A stretch of DNA of 64,000 nt from Pseudomonas sp. G2-4 (GCF_030064125.1 NZ_CP125957.1:930001-994000), one strand, 5' to 3'. Positions 32,713 to 43,043 are shown, counted from the first letter of the stretch. Program-made: numbers and translations. The notes: generated from the letters alone by a model not told the origin.

Positions 32713-33846
32713 ATTAAACCGCTTTTCGCCAAAGGCCCCTCATTGGGTGTGCGCCTGTTGGTGCTGACCGTGCTATCGGTTGCGCTGATGGTGGTCGATG
32801 CCCGTTTCACGCTGCTCAAGCCCGTGCGCAGCCAGATGTCGCTGGTGTTGATGGAGTCCTACTGGATCACCGACCTGCCGCAGCGGTTGTGGCAAGGTGT
32901 GGCCAGCCAGTTTGGCAGCAGGACCGAACTGGTCGCCGAAAACGAAAAACTCAAGACCGAAAACCTGCTGTTGCAGGGACGCATGCAGAAGCTCGCGGCC
33001 CTCACCGAGCAGAACGTTCGGCTGCGTGAGTTGCTCAACTCTTCTGCGCTGGTCAACGAGAAGGTCGAAGTGGCCGAGTTGATCGGCATGGACCCGAACC
33101 CCTTCACCCACCGCATCATCATCAACAAGGGTGAGCGCGACGGTGTGGTTCTCGGCCAGCCGGTGCTCGACGCCCGGGGCCTGATGGGCCAGGTGGTGGA
33201 GCTGATGCCCTACACCTCCCGGGTGCTATTGCTGACCGACACCACCCACAGCATTCCCGTGCAGGTCAACCGCAATGGCTTGCGAGCGATTGCCAGCGGC
33301 ACCGGCAACCCGGAGCGCCTGGAATTGCGGCACGTGGCCGACACCGCCGACATCAAGGAAGGCGACCTGCTGGTCAGCTCCGGCCTCGGTCAGCGCTTCC
33401 CGGCCGGTTATCCGGTGGCGACGGTCAAGGAAGTCATCCATGACTCCGGCCAGCCATTCGCCATCGTACGTGCAGTGCCGACGGCCGCATTGAACCGCAG
33501 TCGTTACCTGCTGCTGGTGTTCAGCGACACCCGGACGCCCGAGGAGCGCGCCAACGAAGCCGCCGCGGCCCAGGAAGCCCAGGACCGCCAGGGTGGGGAG
33601 CCGGGCGCCCCGGTTACCCCGGCGCCAGTCCCTGTAATCGTGCCGAAACCGCCAGTGGCTCCAACGACTCCGGCCGCTCCGGCCACGACGCCAGCGACCG
33701 CGCCCGCTACACCGGCCGCACCTGCTGCTAAGCTGCCCAGGTCGGCGACCCACGCGCCGGCGTCTCAGCCAGCCCGGCCCGCCGCCAAGCCGCCTGTCTC
33801 CACACCGGGCACCGCGCCAGCCACCAGGGGAGCACGAGAAGAATGA
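32713..33846 (+). CDS. mreC: Rod shape-determining protein MreC
   Basis: MreC, 377 residues from the proposed ATT start, is a bitopic membrane protein linking MreB filaments to periplasmic wall synthases. One transmembrane helix (LLVLTVLSVALMVVDARF) is followed by a coiled coil (ELVAENEKLKTENLLLQGRMQKL) and the beta-rich core. From about residue 290 comes a tail rich in proline and alanine, some 85 residues long. The conserved beginning IKPLFAKGPSLG is encoded from ATT at 32713, with GGAGGAG about seven bases before it. Between that codon and the in-frame stop at 32677-32679 there is no ATG, GTG or TTG. The alternative, TTG at 32743, would drop ten conserved residues and lacks a ribosome-binding site. 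Confidence 0.92.
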   Translation: MKPLFAKGPSLGVRLLVLTVLSVALMVVDARFTLLKPVRSQMSLVLMESYWITDLPQRLWQGVASQFGSRTELVAENEKLKTENLLLQGRMQKLAALTEQNVRLRELLNSSALVNEKVEVAELIGMDPNPFTHRIIINKGERDGVVLGQPVLDARGLMGQVVELMPYTSRVLLLTDTTHSIPVQVNRNGLRAIASGTGNPERLELRHVADTADIKEGDLLVSSGLGQRFPAGYPVATVKEVIHDSGQPFAIVRAVPTAALNRSRYLLLVFSDTRTPEERANEAAAAQEAQDRQGGEPGAPVTPAPVPVIVPKPPVAPTTPAAPATTPATAPATPAAPAAKLPRSATHAPASQPARPAAKPPVSTPGTAPATRGAREE

Positions 33847-34331
33847 GCAGTACTCAATCCGGCAACGGTTGGATGGTCTGGCTGACCTTCGCCATCGGCC
33901 TGTTGCTCAGCGTTTCGCCGCTGCCGCAGTTCATGGAAATCCTGCGGCCACTGTGGTTGGCGTTATTGCTGGCCTTCTGGGCGCTGGCGCTGCCGCATAA
34001 GGTCGGCATGGTCACCGCCTGGTGCCTGGGCCTGGCCGAGGACGTGCTCTATGGCACATTGCTGGGGCAAAACGCGCTGATCCTGACGCTGATCACGTTC
34101 CTGGTGCTGTCGCTGCAACAACGCTTGCGGATGTTCCCCATGTGGCAGCAATGCCTGGTGATCCTGGTGATTTTCGGCCTGGCGCAACTGGTGCAATTGT
34201 GGCTCAGCGCGCTCACTGGCAATCGTCAACCGACCCTGGCGCTGGTGCTGCCGGCCCTGGTCAGTGCCTTGCTCTGGCCTTGGGTCAGCTTCGGTTTGCG
34301 GGGCCTGCGCCTGCGTTTCAAAATCAACTGA
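33843..34331 (+). CDS. mreD: Rod shape-determining protein MreD
   Basis: MreD, 162 residues, is an inner-membrane partner of MreC in the elongasome. It has about five hydrophobic segments (GWMVWLTFAIGLLLSVSPL, LRPLWLALLLAFWALALP, NALILTLITFLVLSL, QCLVILVIFGLAQLV and LALVLPALVSALLWPWVSF). Its ATG overlaps the mreC stop by four bases (ATGA), so translation is probably coupled. Gene order and hydrophobic pattern make the call secure despite the family's weak sequence conservation. It is followed by a REP doublet. Confidence 0.95.
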   Translation: MSSTQSGNGWMVWLTFAIGLLLSVSPLPQFMEILRPLWLALLLAFWALALPHKVGMVTAWCLGLAEDVLYGTLLGQNALILTLITFLVLSLQQRLRMFPMWQQCLVILVIFGLAQLVQLWLSALTGNRQPTLALVLPALVSALLWPWVSFGLRGLRLRFKIN

Positions 34332-34375
34332 TTCGGCCGGGGTATCTATACTTTTTCTGATGCTTACATCGCCCG

Positions 34376-34467
34376 TGGCGAGGGAGCTTGCTCCCGCTGG
34401 GCTGCGCAGCGGCCCCAACTTTTACAGTCGCTGCGCAACCGAGCGGGAGCAAGCTCCCTCGCCACAA
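34376..34467. repeat. REP doublet (GTGGCGAGGGAGCTTGCTCC family)
   Basis: Inverted units with a short interior (GGGCTGCGCAGCGGCCCC onward) lie between mreD and maf. Confidence 0.85.
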
Positions 34468-34514
34468 AAGCTGTTTGCATTTGGAAGGCTGTGCTTTGAG
34501 AGGAAGATGTCTTG

Positions 34515-35111
34515 ATGAAGCCGCTTTACCTCGCCTCCGGCTCACCGCGTCGGCGTGAACTGCTCACGCAGATCGGCGTGCCTTTTACCGCCATCGGCGC
34601 GGACATCGATGAAACGCCCCTGGATCACGAAACCCCTTCGGCCTATGTCGAGCGTTTGGCGCGTGGCAAGGCCGAGGCCGGGCGAAGCGTCACACCGGCC
34701 GACCTGGATGGTTGTGTACTGGGCGCCGACACGGCCGTGGTGCTGGACGGAAAGATTCTCGGCAAACCACTGGACCAGGCTGATTCCCTGGCCATGCTCT
34801 TGAGCCTGTCGGGCCGCGACCATGAAGTGTTGACCGCCATTGCGGTACTGGACGGGCAACGTTGCGAATCCCGCGTCGTGCGCAGCCGGGTGCGTTTTCG
34901 TTCCATCACTGAACAGGAAGCGGTTGCCTACTGGGCCAGCGGTGAACCTCGGGACAAGGCCGGTGGCTATGGCATCCAGGGGCTGGGCGCGGTGTTCGTC
35001 GCCGGTCTGGAGGGCAGCTATTCGGCCGTGGTTGGCCTGCCATTGTGCGAAACCGCAGAACTACTGGGCCATTTCGGCATACCCTGTTGGCAAACCTTGA
35101 ACGCGCGCTGA
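34515..35111 (+). CDS. maf: Maf-family nucleoside triphosphate pyrophosphatase
   Basis: This 198-residue house-cleaning enzyme hydrolyses non-canonical or excess nucleoside triphosphates to monophosphates. The phosphate-binding start [14 protein letters not shown], the acidic DIDETP, the metal-binding [18 protein letters not shown] and [16 protein letters not shown] are all present. The ordering fits the YhdE (dTTP/UTP) subgroup by context next to rng, which is the standard mreBCD-maf-rng order. GGAAG lies eight bases before the ATG. Confidence 0.93.
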   Translation: MKPLYLASGSPRRRELLTQIGVPFTAIGADIDETPLDHETPSAYVERLARGKAEAGRSVTPADLDGCVLGADTAVVLDGKILGKPLDQADSLAMLLSLSGRDHEVLTAIAVLDGQRCESRVVRSRVRFRSITEQEAVAYWASGEPRDKAGGYGIQGLGAVFVAGLEGSYSAVVGLPLCETAELLGHFGIPCWQTLNAR

Positions 35112-35167
35112 GCGCCGTCTGACTTGATGCGGCCATAATCGTGAACATGCCTGAACGAGACCCTGCC

Positions 35168-36625
35168 ATGAGTGAAGAGATCCTGATCAACATCACGCCG
35201 ATGGAATCGCGCGTGGCGGTGGTTGAAAACGGTGTTCTGCAAGAGGTCCACGTTGAGCGCACGCAAAAGCGTGGCATCGTCGGCAATATCTACAAGGGCA
35301 AGGTGGTGCGGGTGTTGCCGGGGATGCAGGCGGCGTTCGTCGACATCGGCCTGGACCGCGCGGCGTTCATCCATGCCTCGGAAATTTCCATGCGCGAAGG
35401 GCCGGCCGTAGAGAGCATCAGCGCGCTGGTTCATGAAGGCCAGAGCCTGGTGGTGCAGGTCACCAAGGACCCCATCGGCTCCAAGGGCGCGCGCCTGACC
35501 ACGCAGCTGTCGATACCGTCGCGCTACCTGGTGTACATGCCGCGTACCGCCCACGTCGGTATTTCCCTGAAGATCGAAGACGAAGCCGAGCGCGAGCGCC
35601 TCAAACAGGTGGTCAGCGATTGCGTGGAAAAAGAAGGCATCAAGGAAGCCGGTGGTTTCATCCTGCGCACCGCGGCCGAAGGGGCCGGGGCCGATGAAAT
35701 CCTTATGGACATCCGTTACCTGCGCCGGCTCTGGGACCAGATAGCCGAGCAAATCAAGACCATCGCCACCCCCAGTGTGATCTACGAGGACCTGGGCCTG
35801 GCGCTGCGCACGCTGCGGGACCTGGTCAGCCCCAAGATCGAGAAAATCCGTATCGATTCCCGGGAAACCTTCCAGAAGACCACCCAGTTCGTCGCCGAAC
35901 TGATGCCGGAAATCGCCGATCGCCTTGAGCATTACCCGGGCGAGCGGCCGATTTTCGACCTGTATGGCGTCGAGGACGAAATCCAGAAAGCCCTTGAACG
36001 CAAGGTGCCGCTCAAGTCCGGCGGTTACCTGGTGGTGGATCCGGCCGAAGCCATGAGCACCATCGACGTCAACACCGGGGCGTTCGTCGGCCATCGCAAT
36101 CTCGAAGAAACCATCTTCAAGACCAATCTGGAAGCGGCCACGGCCATCGCCCGCCAACTGCGCCTGCGCAACCTGGGCGGGATCATCATCATCGACTTCA
36201 TCGACATGGAGCATGAAGAGCACCAGCGCCAGGTATTGCGGACCCTGGAAAAACAACTCGAGCGCGATCACGCCAAGACCAACATCATTGGCATCACCGA
36301 ACTGGGCCTGGTGCAGATGACCCGCAAGCGCACCCGCGAAAGCCTTGAGCAAGTGCTGTGCGAGCCATGCAGCAGTTGCCAGGGCCGGGGCAAGCTCAAG
36401 ACCCCCGAAACCGTGTGTTACGAAATCTTCCGGGAAATTCTCCGGGAGGCGCGCGCCTACCAGGCGACCGGCTATAGAGTGTTGGCGAACCAGAAAGTGG
36501 TGGATCGCCTGCTCGATGAAGAGTCGGGCAATGTTGCCGAGCTGGAAGCCTTTATCGGCCGCACGATTCGCTTCCAGGTGGAAACCATGTATTCCCAGGA
36601 ACAATACGACGTGGTGTTGCTCTGA
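35168..36625 (+). CDS. rng: Ribonuclease G
   Basis: RNase G, 485 residues, is an endoribonuclease of the RNase E family that matures 16S rRNA 5' ends and degrades some mRNAs. The start at 35168 gives the usual SEEILINITPMESRVAV. The S1 domain covers about 35-125 (GNIYKGKVVRVLPGMQAAFVDIG). The catalytic DNase-I-like part contains VDVNTGAFVGH-type sequence and GGIIIIDFIDM with the metal aspartates. A Zn-link-type CEPCSSCQGRG follows. It lacks the long C-terminal scaffold of RNase E. It follows maf at 57 bp and precedes yhdP. Confidence 0.96.
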   Translation: MSEEILINITPMESRVAVVENGVLQEVHVERTQKRGIVGNIYKGKVVRVLPGMQAAFVDIGLDRAAFIHASEISMREGPAVESISALVHEGQSLVVQVTKDPIGSKGARLTTQLSIPSRYLVYMPRTAHVGISLKIEDEAERERLKQVVSDCVEKEGIKEAGGFILRTAAEGAGADEILMDIRYLRRLWDQIAEQIKTIATPSVIYEDLGLALRTLRDLVSPKIEKIRIDSRETFQKTTQFVAELMPEIADRLEHYPGERPIFDLYGVEDEIQKALERKVPLKSGGYLVVDPAEAMSTIDVNTGAFVGHRNLEETIFKTNLEAATAIARQLRLRNLGGIIIIDFIDMEHEEHQRQVLRTLEKQLERDHAKTNIIGITELGLVQMTRKRTRESLEQVLCEPCSSCQGRGKLKTPETVCYEIFREILREARAYQATGYRVLANQKVVDRLLDEESGNVAELEAFIGRTIRFQVETMYSQEQYDVVLL

Positions 36626-36685
36626 AGGGCTTGGGAAGCGGCGGGCCCGCGGATTTGATTTTCTTTGCCAGGGGAGTCCACTGAC

Positions 36686-39600
36686 ATGGAGCGCCTGACA
36701 CGCATTTTGGCCGCGCTGACCCGCTGGGGACTGGGCCTGTGCGCGCTCCTCCTGGTGCTGCTGGCCTTATACGTCAGCCTCGGCCGGGAGTTGGTCCCGC
36801 TGGTGGCTGAATATCGCGCCGAGGTCCAGACCCGGGTCGGCGAAGCCTTGGGCATGCCGGTGCACATCGGCAGCCTGGAGGGCAGCTGGAGCGCTTTGGC
36901 ACCGATCCTGGCGGCGCACGACGTCGTGGTGGGCGAGGGGCCCAATGCCTTGCACCTGGATCAGGTGCGAGCCGTGCCAGACCTGTGGGCCAGCCTGCTG
37001 GCGCGCCAGGTGCGCATTGCTCACCTGGAACTCAGCGGCCTGAAGATCAGCCTCAAGGAGGGCACTGACGGTAAGTGGGCCTTGGAAGGCCTGCCGGTGC
37101 AGGACGATCAACCCCTCGATCCGCAGCAACTGCTCGATCACATGCAGGTGGTTGCCAAGCTGTCGGTGCTCGACAGCCAAGTGACCCTGCAACCCCTTGA
37201 ACAATCCCCCCTGACCCTGACCTATGTGGGCCTGAGCCTGCGCACTGGCGCCACTCGCCAGCGCCTGGACGCACGCCTGACCCTGCCCGACGGCCAGCCT
37301 GTGGCGATCAACTTGCGCACCCGCATCCGCGCCAGCGACTGGAAGAACGGCCAGGCCGATGCCTACCTGAGCCTGCCGCAAAGCGACTGGGCCAAATGGC
37401 TGCCGAAACGCCTGACCCGGCAATGGAATTTTTCCCAGATCAATGCCGGTGGCGAGTTCTGGCTGAGCTGGGGTGAAGGCACGGTGCAAAGCGCGGCCAT
37501 GCGATTGAACGCGCCGCAACTCCAGGGCGCCTATGCCGAGCGCAAGCCGGTGCAGATCCACAACCTGGCCCTCAACGCTTATTTCCAGCGCGGTAGCCAA
37601 GGGTTCACCGCGACGTTCGACTCCCTGGCGATGAGCCTGGGCGAGACGCGCTGGGAATCGCGCCTGCAACTGCAACAAAGTGATGCCACCGAGAACGCTG
37701 AAGAACGTTGGCACTTGCAGGCCGATCGCCTCGACCTTACTCCGCTGACCCCATTGCTCAATGCCCTGGCGCCGCTGCCCGAAGGCGTCGCGAAGACTAT
37801 CGACCACCTCAAGGTAACGGGCGGCCTGCGCAACGTGCTGGTGGACTACCGACCGCAGAACAGCGGTGATCAAAAAATCAGTTTCGCCACGAATCTGGAC
37901 ACGGTGGGTTTCGATGCCTATCGCGGCGCCCCGGCTGCGCGCAACGTATCGGGGAGCCTGAGCGGCGACTTGGGTGGCGGCGAGCTGCGCATGGACAGCA
38001 AGGATTTTTCCTTGCACCTGGACCCGATCTTCGCCAAGCCCTGGCAATACCTGCAGGCCAATGCCCGGTTGACCTGGAAGCTGGACAAGCAAGGCTTCAC
38101 CTTGATCGCGCCGTACCTGAAGGTGCTGGGGGAGGAGGGCCGGATTGCTGGCGATTTCCTGATCCGCCTGCATTTCGACCACAGCCAGGAAGACTATATG
38201 GACTTGCGGGTCGGCCTGGTGGACGGTGATGGGCGCTACACCGCCAAGTATCTGCCTGCGGTCCTGAGCCCGGCGCTGGATGAGTGGCTGCGTACGGCCA
38301 TCGTCAAGGGCGCGGTGGACGAGGGCTTTTTCCAGTACCAAGGTTCGCTGAACCACGGTGCCGAGGATGCGGCCCGCAGCATCAGCCTGTTTTTCAAGGT
38401 GCACGACGCCGAACTGGCGTTCCAGCCGGGTTGGCCTTCGGTCAGCAAAGTCAGCGGTGATGTCTTCGTCGAAGACAGCGGCGTGCGCATCTTTGCCAGC
38501 CAGGGGCAATTGCTGGACACCCAGGTCAAGGACGTTGTGGTGAATATTCCCCATGTACCGAGCGGTCAGAATTCCCATCTGCTGTTGGACGGCGGGTTCG
38601 TCGGAGGGCTGGGCGACGGCCTGAAAATTCTCCAGACCGCGCCGATTGGCACCGCCGAGACGTTTGCCGGCTGGGAGGGCGAGGGCAAGCTGCAAGGCAG
38701 CGTGAAGCTCGATATCCCATTGGTCAAAGGCGAGCAGCCGAAGATTCTGGTGGATTTCACCACCGACCAGGCCCGGCTCAAACTCAGCGAACCGGCGCTG
38801 GAGTTGACCCAGCTCAAAGGCGACTTCCGTTTTGACAGCAACAAGGGGCTGAGTGGCAAGGGCATCACGGCCCGGGCCTTCGATCGTCCCGTCACGGCGC
38901 AGATTTTTGCCGAAGGCCGCGCCGGTGCGCTCAATACCCGGGTCGCCGCGTCCGGGCAGGTGGAGATCAAGAAACTCACCAGTTGGCTGAACGTCACCCA
39001 GCCGCTGCCCGTGTCCGGGGTGGTCCCCTATCAGTTGCAAGTGATTCTCGACGGCGTCGACAGCCAGTTGTCGGTCAACTCCAGCCTCAAGGGCGTTGCG
39101 GTGGATTTGCCTGCTCCCTTCGGCATGGCCGCCGATGTCGGGCGCGACACGGTATTTCGCATGACGCTGCAAGGGCCGGAGCGACGTTACTGGGTCGATT
39201 ATGGCGACTTGGCCAGCTTCACGTACGCAGCGTCGGGCGGGAACTTCGCCGACGGTCGCGGCGAGTTGCTGCTGGGGACTGGCGAAGCTGTCTTGCCGGG
39301 CGGCAAGGGCCTGCGATTGCGCGGGACGCTGTCGGAGCTGGACGTCAGCCCGTGGCAAGCACTGGTGAGCAAGTACGCCGGCCAGGACCCGGGCGGCAGC
39401 GCCAAGCAGTTGCTCAGCAGTGCCGATCTGAAGATCGGCAAGCTCACGGCCATGGGCACGACCCTGGACCAGGCTGCCATACAGCTTGATCGCAAGGCAG
39501 ACGCCTGGGGCTTGCGACTCGACAGCCAGCAGGCCAAGGGCAGCGTCAGCTTGCCAGACGCCAAAGCCGCCCCGATCGGTATCAAGCTTGACTATGTACG

Positions 39601-40489
39601 CCTGCCGGCCGTGGACCCGACGGTCCAGACCGACGAAAACGCACCGGACCCGCTGGCATCGGTCGATCCCACAGCGATTGCAGCGATGGATATCGCCATC
39701 GACCAGTTGTTCCAGGGCCCGGATCTGATCGGCGCCTGGTCGTTGAAGGTGCGTCCGACAGGCAAGGGCATCGCGCTGAACAATCTGGACCTGGGCCTCA
39801 AGGGCATGGTGTTGAAGGGCAACGGCGCCTGGGAGGGCGCGCCTGGTTCCACCAGCAGTTGGTACAAGGGCCGCATCGGTGGCAAGAACCTGGCTGACGT
39901 GCTCAAGGGCTGGGGCTATGCACCGAGCGTGACCAGCCAGACATTCCACATGGATGTCGATGGCCGTTGGCCGGGTTCGCCAGCGTGGGTCGCGACCAAA
40001 CGTTTTTCCGGCAGTCTCGATGCGTCGCTGAGCAAGGGCCAGTTCGTCGAGGTTGAAGGCAGCGCCCAGGCATTGCGGGTGTTCGGTCTGCTGAATTTCA
40101 ACTCCATCGGCCGGCGCCTGCGGCTGGACTTCTCCGACCTGTTCGGCAAGGGCCTGAGCTACGATCGGGTCAAGGGCCTGCTGGTGGCGAGCGATGGCAT
40201 CTACGTCACCCGAGAACCCATCACCCTGACGGGGCCGTCGAGCAACCTGGAACTCAACGGAACGCTGGACATGGTGGCCGACCGGGTCGACGCCAAGTTG
40301 CTGGTTACGCTGCCGGTGACCAACAACCTGCCGATTGCCGCGCTGCTTGTCGGTGCGCCGGCAGTGGGTGGCGCGCTGTTTTTGATCGACAAGTTGATCG
40401 GCGACCGCGTGGCGCGTTTCGCCAGCGTAAGATACGACGTCAAGGGCCCGTGGAAAGAACCGAAGATCACCTTTGACAAGCCGTTCTGA
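36686..40489 (+). CDS. yhdP: YhdP-family AsmA-like protein (phospholipid transport)
   Basis: This 1267-residue protein has an N-terminal membrane anchor (about 15-35: GLGLCALLLVLLALYVSLG), followed by a very long, beta-rich body with DUF3971 and AsmA-like C-terminal features (SLSKGQFVEVEG, GLLNFNSIGRRLRLDFSDLFGKGLSYDRVKG). YhdP, TamB and YdbH are long periplasm-spanning proteins that together carry phospholipids to the outer membrane in E. coli. Start 36686 has GGGGAG upstream at suitable spacing. It follows rng by 60 bp, as in other gammaproteobacteria. The assignment is based on length, anchor and C-terminal motifs. Confidence 0.93.
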   Translation: MERLTRILAALTRWGLGLCALLLVLLALYVSLGRELVPLVAEYRAEVQTRVGEALGMPVHIGSLEGSWSALAPILAAHDVVVGEGPNALHLDQVRAVPDLWASLLARQVRIAHLELSGLKISLKEGTDGKWALEGLPVQDDQPLDPQQLLDHMQVVAKLSVLDSQVTLQPLEQSPLTLTYVGLSLRTGATRQRLDARLTLPDGQPVAINLRTRIRASDWKNGQADAYLSLPQSDWAKWLPKRLTRQWNFSQINAGGEFWLSWGEGTVQSAAMRLNAPQLQGAYAERKPVQIHNLALNAYFQRGSQGFTATFDSLAMSLGETRWESRLQLQQSDATENAEERWHLQADRLDLTPLTPLLNALAPLPEGVAKTIDHLKVTGGLRNVLVDYRPQNSGDQKISFATNLDTVGFDAYRGAPAARNVSGSLSGDLGGGELRMDSKDFSLHLDPIFAKPWQYLQANARLTWKLDKQGFTLIAPYLKVLGEEGRIAGDFLIRLHFDHSQEDYMDLRVGLVDGDGRYTAKYLPAVLSPALDEWLRTAIVKGAVDEGFFQYQGSLNHGAEDAARSISLFFKVHDAELAFQPGWPSVSKVSGDVFVEDSGVRIFASQGQLLDTQVKDVVVNIPHVPSGQNSHLLLDGGFVGGLGDGLKILQTAPIGTAETFAGWEGEGKLQGSVKLDIPLVKGEQPKILVDFTTDQARLKLSEPALELTQLKGDFRFDSNKGLSGKGITARAFDRPVTAQIFAEGRAGALNTRVAASGQVEIKKLTSWLNVTQPLPVSGVVPYQLQVILDGVDSQLSVNSSLKGVAVDLPAPFGMAADVGRDTVFRMTLQGPERRYWVDYGDLASFTYAASGGNFADGRGELLLGTGEAVLPGGKGLRLRGTLSELDVSPWQALVSKYAGQDPGGSAKQLLSSADLKIGKLTAMGTTLDQAAIQLDRKADAWGLRLDSQQAKGSVSLPDAKAAPIGIKLDYVRLPAVDPTVQTDENAPDPLASVDPTAIAAMDIAIDQLFQGPDLIGAWSLKVRPTGKGIALNNLDLGLKGMVLKGNGAWEGAPGSTSSWYKGRIGGKNLADVLKGWGYAPSVTSQTFHMDVDGRWPGSPAWVATKRFSGSLDASLSKGQFVEVEGSAQALRVFGLLNFNSIGRRLRLDFSDLFGKGLSYDRVKGLLVASDGIYVTREPITLTGPSSNLELNGTLDMVADRVDAKLLVTLPVTNNLPIAALLVGAPAVGGALFLIDKLIGDRVARFASVRYDVKGPWKEPKITFDKPF

Positions 40490-40507
40490 CAGACGATGAC
40501 AATCCCC

Positions 40508-40600
40508 TGTGGGAGCGAGCTTGCTCGCGATGAGGCCGGTACATCCAACATTTTTGTTGACTGATCCAGCGCAATCGCGAGCAAGCTCGCTCCCACAGGG
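40508..40600. repeat. REP doublet (TGTGGGAGCGAGCTTGCTCGCG family)
   Basis: The two units are nearly perfect inverted copies, including CCCCTGTGGG and CCCACAGGGG at the outer ends. They lie between yhdP and the nitrilase-family gene. Confidence 0.88.
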
Positions 40601-40626
40601 GCACTACCAAGCTACGGGGAACTGCC

Positions 40627-41490
40627 ATGCCAGTCGCAGTGATTCAAATGGTCAGCCAGAGCGATGTGCTCGCCAACCTGGCACGTGCCCGCGTGCTGCT
40701 GGAACAGGCGGCCGCCGGCGGCGCCAGGCTGGTGGTGCTGCCTGAGAACTTCGCGGCCATGGGTCGACGGGACATGGGTGACATCGGTCGTGCCGAAGCC
40801 TTTGGTCAGGGCCCGATCCTGCCCTGGTTGAAACAGGCCGCCCGTGACCTCAAGTTATGGATTGTGGCCGGCACCTTGCCGTTGCCGCCGGTGGACCGGC
40901 CCGAGGCCAAGGTCCATGCCTGTTCGTTGTTGATCGACGACCAGGGCCAGATCGTGGCGCGCTATGACAAGCTGCACCTGTTCGATGTGGACGTGGCGGA
41001 CAATCGTGGGCGCTATCGCGAGTCTGATGACTATGCTTATGGCAGTCAGGTGGTGGTCGCCGATACACCCGTAGGCAGGGTTGGCCTGACGGTTTGTTAT
41101 GACGTGCGGTTCCCGGAGCTGTACAGCGAATTGCGTGCGGCCGGGGCCGAGCTGATCACGGCGCCCTCGGCGTTCACCGCAGTGACTGGCGCCGCCCATT
41201 GGGAGGTGCTGATTCGCGCCCGGGCCATCGAGACCCAGTGCTATGTGCTGGCGGCCGCCCAGGGCGGGACGCATCCGGGGCCACGGGATACCTTTGGCCA
41301 TGCCGCGATTGTCGACCCGTGGGGCCGTGTGCTGGCGCAACAGGATCAAGGCGAGGCGGTGCTGCTGGCCGAGCGCGACAGCAGCGAACAGGCGTCCATC
41401 CGGGCGCGCATGCCGGTGGCCAGCCATCGGCGCTTTTTCTCGCAGGGCGCTCGACAGCGGCCTGTCCAAGACGACGAATTCAAGGCGTAA
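40627..41490 (+). CDS. Nitrilase-superfamily carbon-nitrogen hydrolase (Nit1/NitFhit-like)
   Basis: This 287-residue enzyme has the Glu-Lys-Cys triad: Glu in [11 protein letters not shown], Lys in [12 protein letters not shown] and Cys in [13 protein letters not shown]. The overall pattern ([30 protein letters not shown]) belongs to the Nit branch, whose best-known members hydrolyse deaminated glutathione (metabolite repair). GGGGA lies eight bases before the ATG. It sits between yhdP and tldD, six bases before the latter, an order also recalled in PAO1 (PA4475). The class is certain; deaminated glutathione as substrate is a reasonable inference. Confidence 0.88.
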   Translation: MPVAVIQMVSQSDVLANLARARVLLEQAAAGGARLVVLPENFAAMGRRDMGDIGRAEAFGQGPILPWLKQAARDLKLWIVAGTLPLPPVDRPEAKVHACSLLIDDQGQIVARYDKLHLFDVDVADNRGRYRESDDYAYGSQVVVADTPVGRVGLTVCYDVRFPELYSELRAAGAELITAPSAFTAVTGAAHWEVLIRARAIETQCYVLAAAQGGTHPGPRDTFGHAAIVDPWGRVLAQQDQGEAVLLAERDSSEQASIRARMPVASHRRFFSQGARQRPVQDDEFKA

Positions 41491-41495
41491 AACAT

Positions 41496-42938
41496 ATGAG
41501 CGGGTTGTTATCCTCAGTCAGTGAACATCTTTTAGCCCCTGGCGGCGTCACCCTGGAGAGCCTGCAAGGCGTGCTGGGCGACCTGGCTGGCCCGGGCATC
41601 GATGCGGCCGACCTGTATTTCCAAGGGCAGATATCCGAGTCCTGGTCGCTGGAAGACGGCATCGTCAAGGAAGGCAGTTTCAACCTTGACCAGGGCGTGG
41701 GTGTGCGGGCCCAGTCCGGGGAAAAAACCGGCTTCGCCTACAGCAACGCCATTACCTTGGAGGCCCTGGGCGCTGCCGCCCGCGCGGCTCGCTCGATCTC
41801 CCGCGCCGGGCAGAATGGCACAGTCCAGGCCTTCAGCAGCCAGGACGTGGCGCAGCTGTATGCGCCGGACAATCCACTGGAAGTCATGAGCCGCGCCGAA
41901 AAGGTCGAACTGCTCAAGCGCATCGACGTCGCCACCCGCGCCCTCGACCCGCGTATCCAGCAAGTGACGGTGAGCATGGCCGGTGTCTGGGAACGGATCC
42001 TGGTGGCGTCCACCGACGGCGGCCTGGCGGCGGACGTTCGGCCGCTGGTGCGTTTCAATGTCAGCGTGATTGTGGAGCAGAACGGTCGTCGCGAGCGTGG
42101 CGGCCATGGCGGCGGCGGACGTACCGATTACCGCTATTTCCTCAGCGAAGACCGCGCCATGGGCTATGCCCGCGAGGCGCTGCGCCAGGCGCTGGTCAAC
42201 CTTGAGGCGATCCCGGCGCCGGCAGGTACGTTGCCCGTGGTGCTGGGTTCCGGTTGGTCCGGCGTGCTGCTGCACGAGGCGGTGGGGCACGGCCTGGAAG
42301 GCGATTTCAACCGCAAGGGCAGCTCAGCCTACAGCGGGCGCATGGGTGAAATGGTTGCCTCGAAACTCTGCACCATTGTCGATGACGGCACCCTGGCCGG
42401 ACGTCGCGGCTCCCTGAGCGTCGACGACGAAGGCACGCCGACCGAGTGCACCACGCTGATCGAGAACGGCGTGCTCAAGGGCTACATGCAAGACAAACTC
42501 AACGCCCGGCTGATGGGCGTGGCCCGTACCGGCAACGGTCGCCGCGAATCCTATGCGCACCTGCCCATGCCGCGCATGACCAATACCTACATGCTGGGTG
42601 GCCAGAGCGATCCAGCGGAAATCATCGCCTCGGTGAAAAAGGGCATTTATTGCGCCAACCTCGGCGGCGGCCAAGTGGACATTACCAGCGGCAAGTTCGT
42701 GTTCTCCACCAGCGAGGCCTACCTGATCGAAGACGGCAAGATCACCACGCCGGTCAAAGGTGCGACGCTGATCGGCAACGGGCCGGAGGCGATGAGCAAG
42801 GTGTCGATGGTCGGCAATGACCTGGCGCTGGACAGCGGTGTGGGGACGTGCGGCAAGGACGGGCAATCGGTGCCGGTAGGTGTCGGTCAACCGACCCTGA
42901 AGATCGATGCGATTACCGTGGGTGGCACGGGCGCATGA
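41496..42938 (+). CDS. tldD: Metalloprotease TldD
   Basis: TldD, 480 residues, is the zinc-bearing half of the TldD/TldE (PmbA) heterodimer that cleaves unfolded peptides and matures some modified peptides and the CcdA antitoxin. The metal site is [11 protein letters not shown] (HExxxH). Other family blocks are [38 protein letters not shown] and MPRMTNTYM. The start at 41496 gives a normal-length protein. The partner gene pmbA lies 0.8 kb downstream, separated by yjgA on the opposite strand. No precursor peptide gene was recognised in the window. Confidence 0.96.
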   Translation: MSGLLSSVSEHLLAPGGVTLESLQGVLGDLAGPGIDAADLYFQGQISESWSLEDGIVKEGSFNLDQGVGVRAQSGEKTGFAYSNAITLEALGAAARAARSISRAGQNGTVQAFSSQDVAQLYAPDNPLEVMSRAEKVELLKRIDVATRALDPRIQQVTVSMAGVWERILVASTDGGLAADVRPLVRFNVSVIVEQNGRRERGGHGGGGRTDYRYFLSEDRAMGYAREALRQALVNLEAIPAPAGTLPVVLGSGWSGVLLHEAVGHGLEGDFNRKGSSAYSGRMGEMVASKLCTIVDDGTLAGRRGSLSVDDEGTPTECTTLIENGVLKGYMQDKLNARLMGVARTGNGRRESYAHLPMPRMTNTYMLGGQSDPAEIIASVKKGIYCANLGGGQVDITSGKFVFSTSEAYLIEDGKITTPVKGATLIGNGPEAMSKVSMVGNDLALDSGVGTCGKDGQSVPVGVGQPTLKIDAITVGGTGA

Positions 42939-42953
42939 ACATATTCAGGGGCA

Positions 42954-43043
42954 CCGTGGCGAGGGAGCTTGCTCCCGCTGGGCTACGCAGTAGCCCCAAT
43001 GCGGTGGCTGCGCAACCGAGCGGGAGCAAGCTCCCTCGCCACG
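42954..43043. repeat. REP doublet (GTGGCGAGGGAGCTTGCTCC family)
   Basis: Two inverted units with a short interior lie between the convergent tldD and yjgA genes. Confidence 0.85.

Noticed and set aside
36767-39949. A 1060-codon minus-strand open frame opposite yhdP
   Set aside because: It is the mirror of YhdP codon use, with no domain, signal or ribosome-binding site.
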